Of a DNA stretch of 64,000 bases, positions 63,402-64,000 are shown in pieces. Below the pieces are notes generated by a model. That model was not told the DNA's origin. It made no database searches and saw only the letters and a program-made list of their open reading frames with translations. This stretch comes from an uncultured Dehalococcoidia bacterium. GTDB taxonomy: Bacteria; Chloroflexota; Dehalococcoidia; Lucifugimonadales; UBA3495. Location: contig CATQHB010000002.1 of NCBI GenBank assembly GCA_958295765.1, positions 2,344,091-2,408,090 of the forward strand, read 5' to 3'. A program made the position numbers and the translations under genes. Every line of letters begins with the position of its first letter. Within the stretch, counting starts at the first letter, position 1.

Positions 63402-64000
63402 ATGCCACGCCATACCGAACCCGCCGCTAACAGCGCCTTGGGCAATCTGCTTCAACCGATGCTCGGCAAAGCCCTTGTGCGCTCCGAGAACGTCCGAGCT
63501 ATTGTTGACCAGCCCGGACTGCAACCCGACCTGCTTATTACGGCAGAAGGACGCGCCCCGGTGGTGGTAGAAGCGGAATATCTGCCGGCCTACACCGCCG
63601 AAGCGGAAGCCCGCTCCCGTTTGGGCCTGGTAACAACCGCAGGACGCCGTCGCATTGAAGCCGTTATAGCCCTCCGCTACCCGGAAGCTGTGGGGGATGC
63701 CGAAGACCTGAACTTGGCAGTTCGGAATTCTCTTTTGTCTTACTGTCTGTTCACGGTAACCAAGTATAGCCAGACCCCGGAACGGGAAATTAAAGGCATT
63801 GACCGGTTCCCGGAATCGGGCTGGCTGGAAGGCTCGGTTTCCGACCTGGCGGACCTGATTCGCCAAGTGTCATTTCCTCAATTGGCGGTGGACGAAGCCG
63901 CCGATGTCCTGCAAAGGGGCATTGACCGCGCCGCCGCTACTCTGGAGGAAATGGAAAATACCCGTCCCTTCATTAACCCGGCGATAGCCCGTTTGCTGGG
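63402..64000 (+). CDS. N-terminal part of a nuclease/DNA methylase-type protein, cut by the window edge
   Basis: Open for 199 codons to the right edge from ATG at 63402, preceded by AAGGTGAG. The N-terminal domain has PDLLITAEGRAPVVVEAEY followed by EAEARSRLGL, a PD-(D/E)xK-like pattern (Asp, then Glu-x-Glu) seen at the start of type IIG-like or N-6 DNA methylases and some defence proteins. The rest is helical and unassigned. TATAAT-like GGTATAATCC at 63324 may be its promoter. The identification needs the missing part. Confidence 0.6.
   Translation, partial: MPRHTEPAANSALGNLLQPMLGKALVRSENVRAIVDQPGLQPDLLITAEGRAPVVVEAEYLPAYTAEAEARSRLGLVTTAGRRRIEAVIALRYPEAVGDAEDLNLAVRNSLLSYCLFTVTKYSQTPEREIKGIDRFPESGWLEGSVSDLADLIRQVSFPQLAVDEAADVLQRGIDRAAATLEEMENTRPFINPAIARLL

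Overview
The window is 64 kb of GC-rich bacterial chromosome from an uncultured or lightly studied lineage. The gene set (SufBCDSU iron-sulfur operon, an F420-type LLM oxidoreductase, a DUF1800/DUF1501 pair, a PaREP1-family gene, GrdB-like protein, GxxExxY and Uma2 nucleases) and the very repeat-rich intergenic DNA suggest a Chloroflexota member, perhaps of the SAR202/Dehalococcoidia type. That is inference from gene content; there is no rRNA or tRNA gene to confirm it.

Layout. 0-6 kb: a DUF1998-type helicase with decayed motifs, an orphan DUF433 antitoxin, an M20-family amidohydrolase, and a two-subunit CoA transferase. 6-10.5 kb: two membrane proteins on the minus strand sharing a C-terminal domain; the second is interrupted near its 5' end by a 21-nt poly-G tract. 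10.9-19.5 kb: the suf operon behind a near-consensus promoter and an IscR-type palindrome, with small accessory genes inserted, then a PaREP1 gene, RNase HI with a probable CTG start, and an alpha/beta hydrolase. 19.6-28.7 kb: DinB protein, oligopeptide-type binding lipoprotein, a second SufU, GpsA-PlsY-Der, a GxxExxY protein, an OTCase-like transferase with an altered ornithine loop, and a hotdog thioesterase. 28.7-32.7 kb: NHL propeller, DUF1501 and DUF1800 proteins. 33-38 kb: Uma2 protein, a GrdB-like selenoprotein read through an in-frame TGA with a bSECIS hairpin, two compact ncRNA-like units, a DUF3800 fragment, Rieske protein and BtuF-like protein. 38-51 kb: FolD, QueA with tandem-duplicated 3' end plus small membrane genes, DoxX, VOC proteins, Fur, ThDP enzyme, oxidoreductases. 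51.5-52.7 kb: three strongly expressed-looking small ORFs. 52.8-56.6 kb: a four-copy 192-bp hairpin array and secA. 56.7-59.2 kb: HicAB and a tandem TumE-like toxin-antitoxin array. 59.2-64 kb: CopA, MFS transporter, and the start of a nuclease/methylase-type gene running off the edge.

Nearly every intergenic region holds one or more of three interspersed inverted-repeat families: R1, a ~100-bp hairpin with arms starting CCGTCGTTCCGGCG; R2, arms containing TTCGACAAGCTCA and GAGCGG; R3, short GTAGGGGCGGGTT palindromes. The strongest observations are the unannotated selenoprotein, the Fe-S operator, the poly-G tract inside an otherwise good gene, the small-ORF locus with consensus promoters, and repeated partial gene duplications at three loci.
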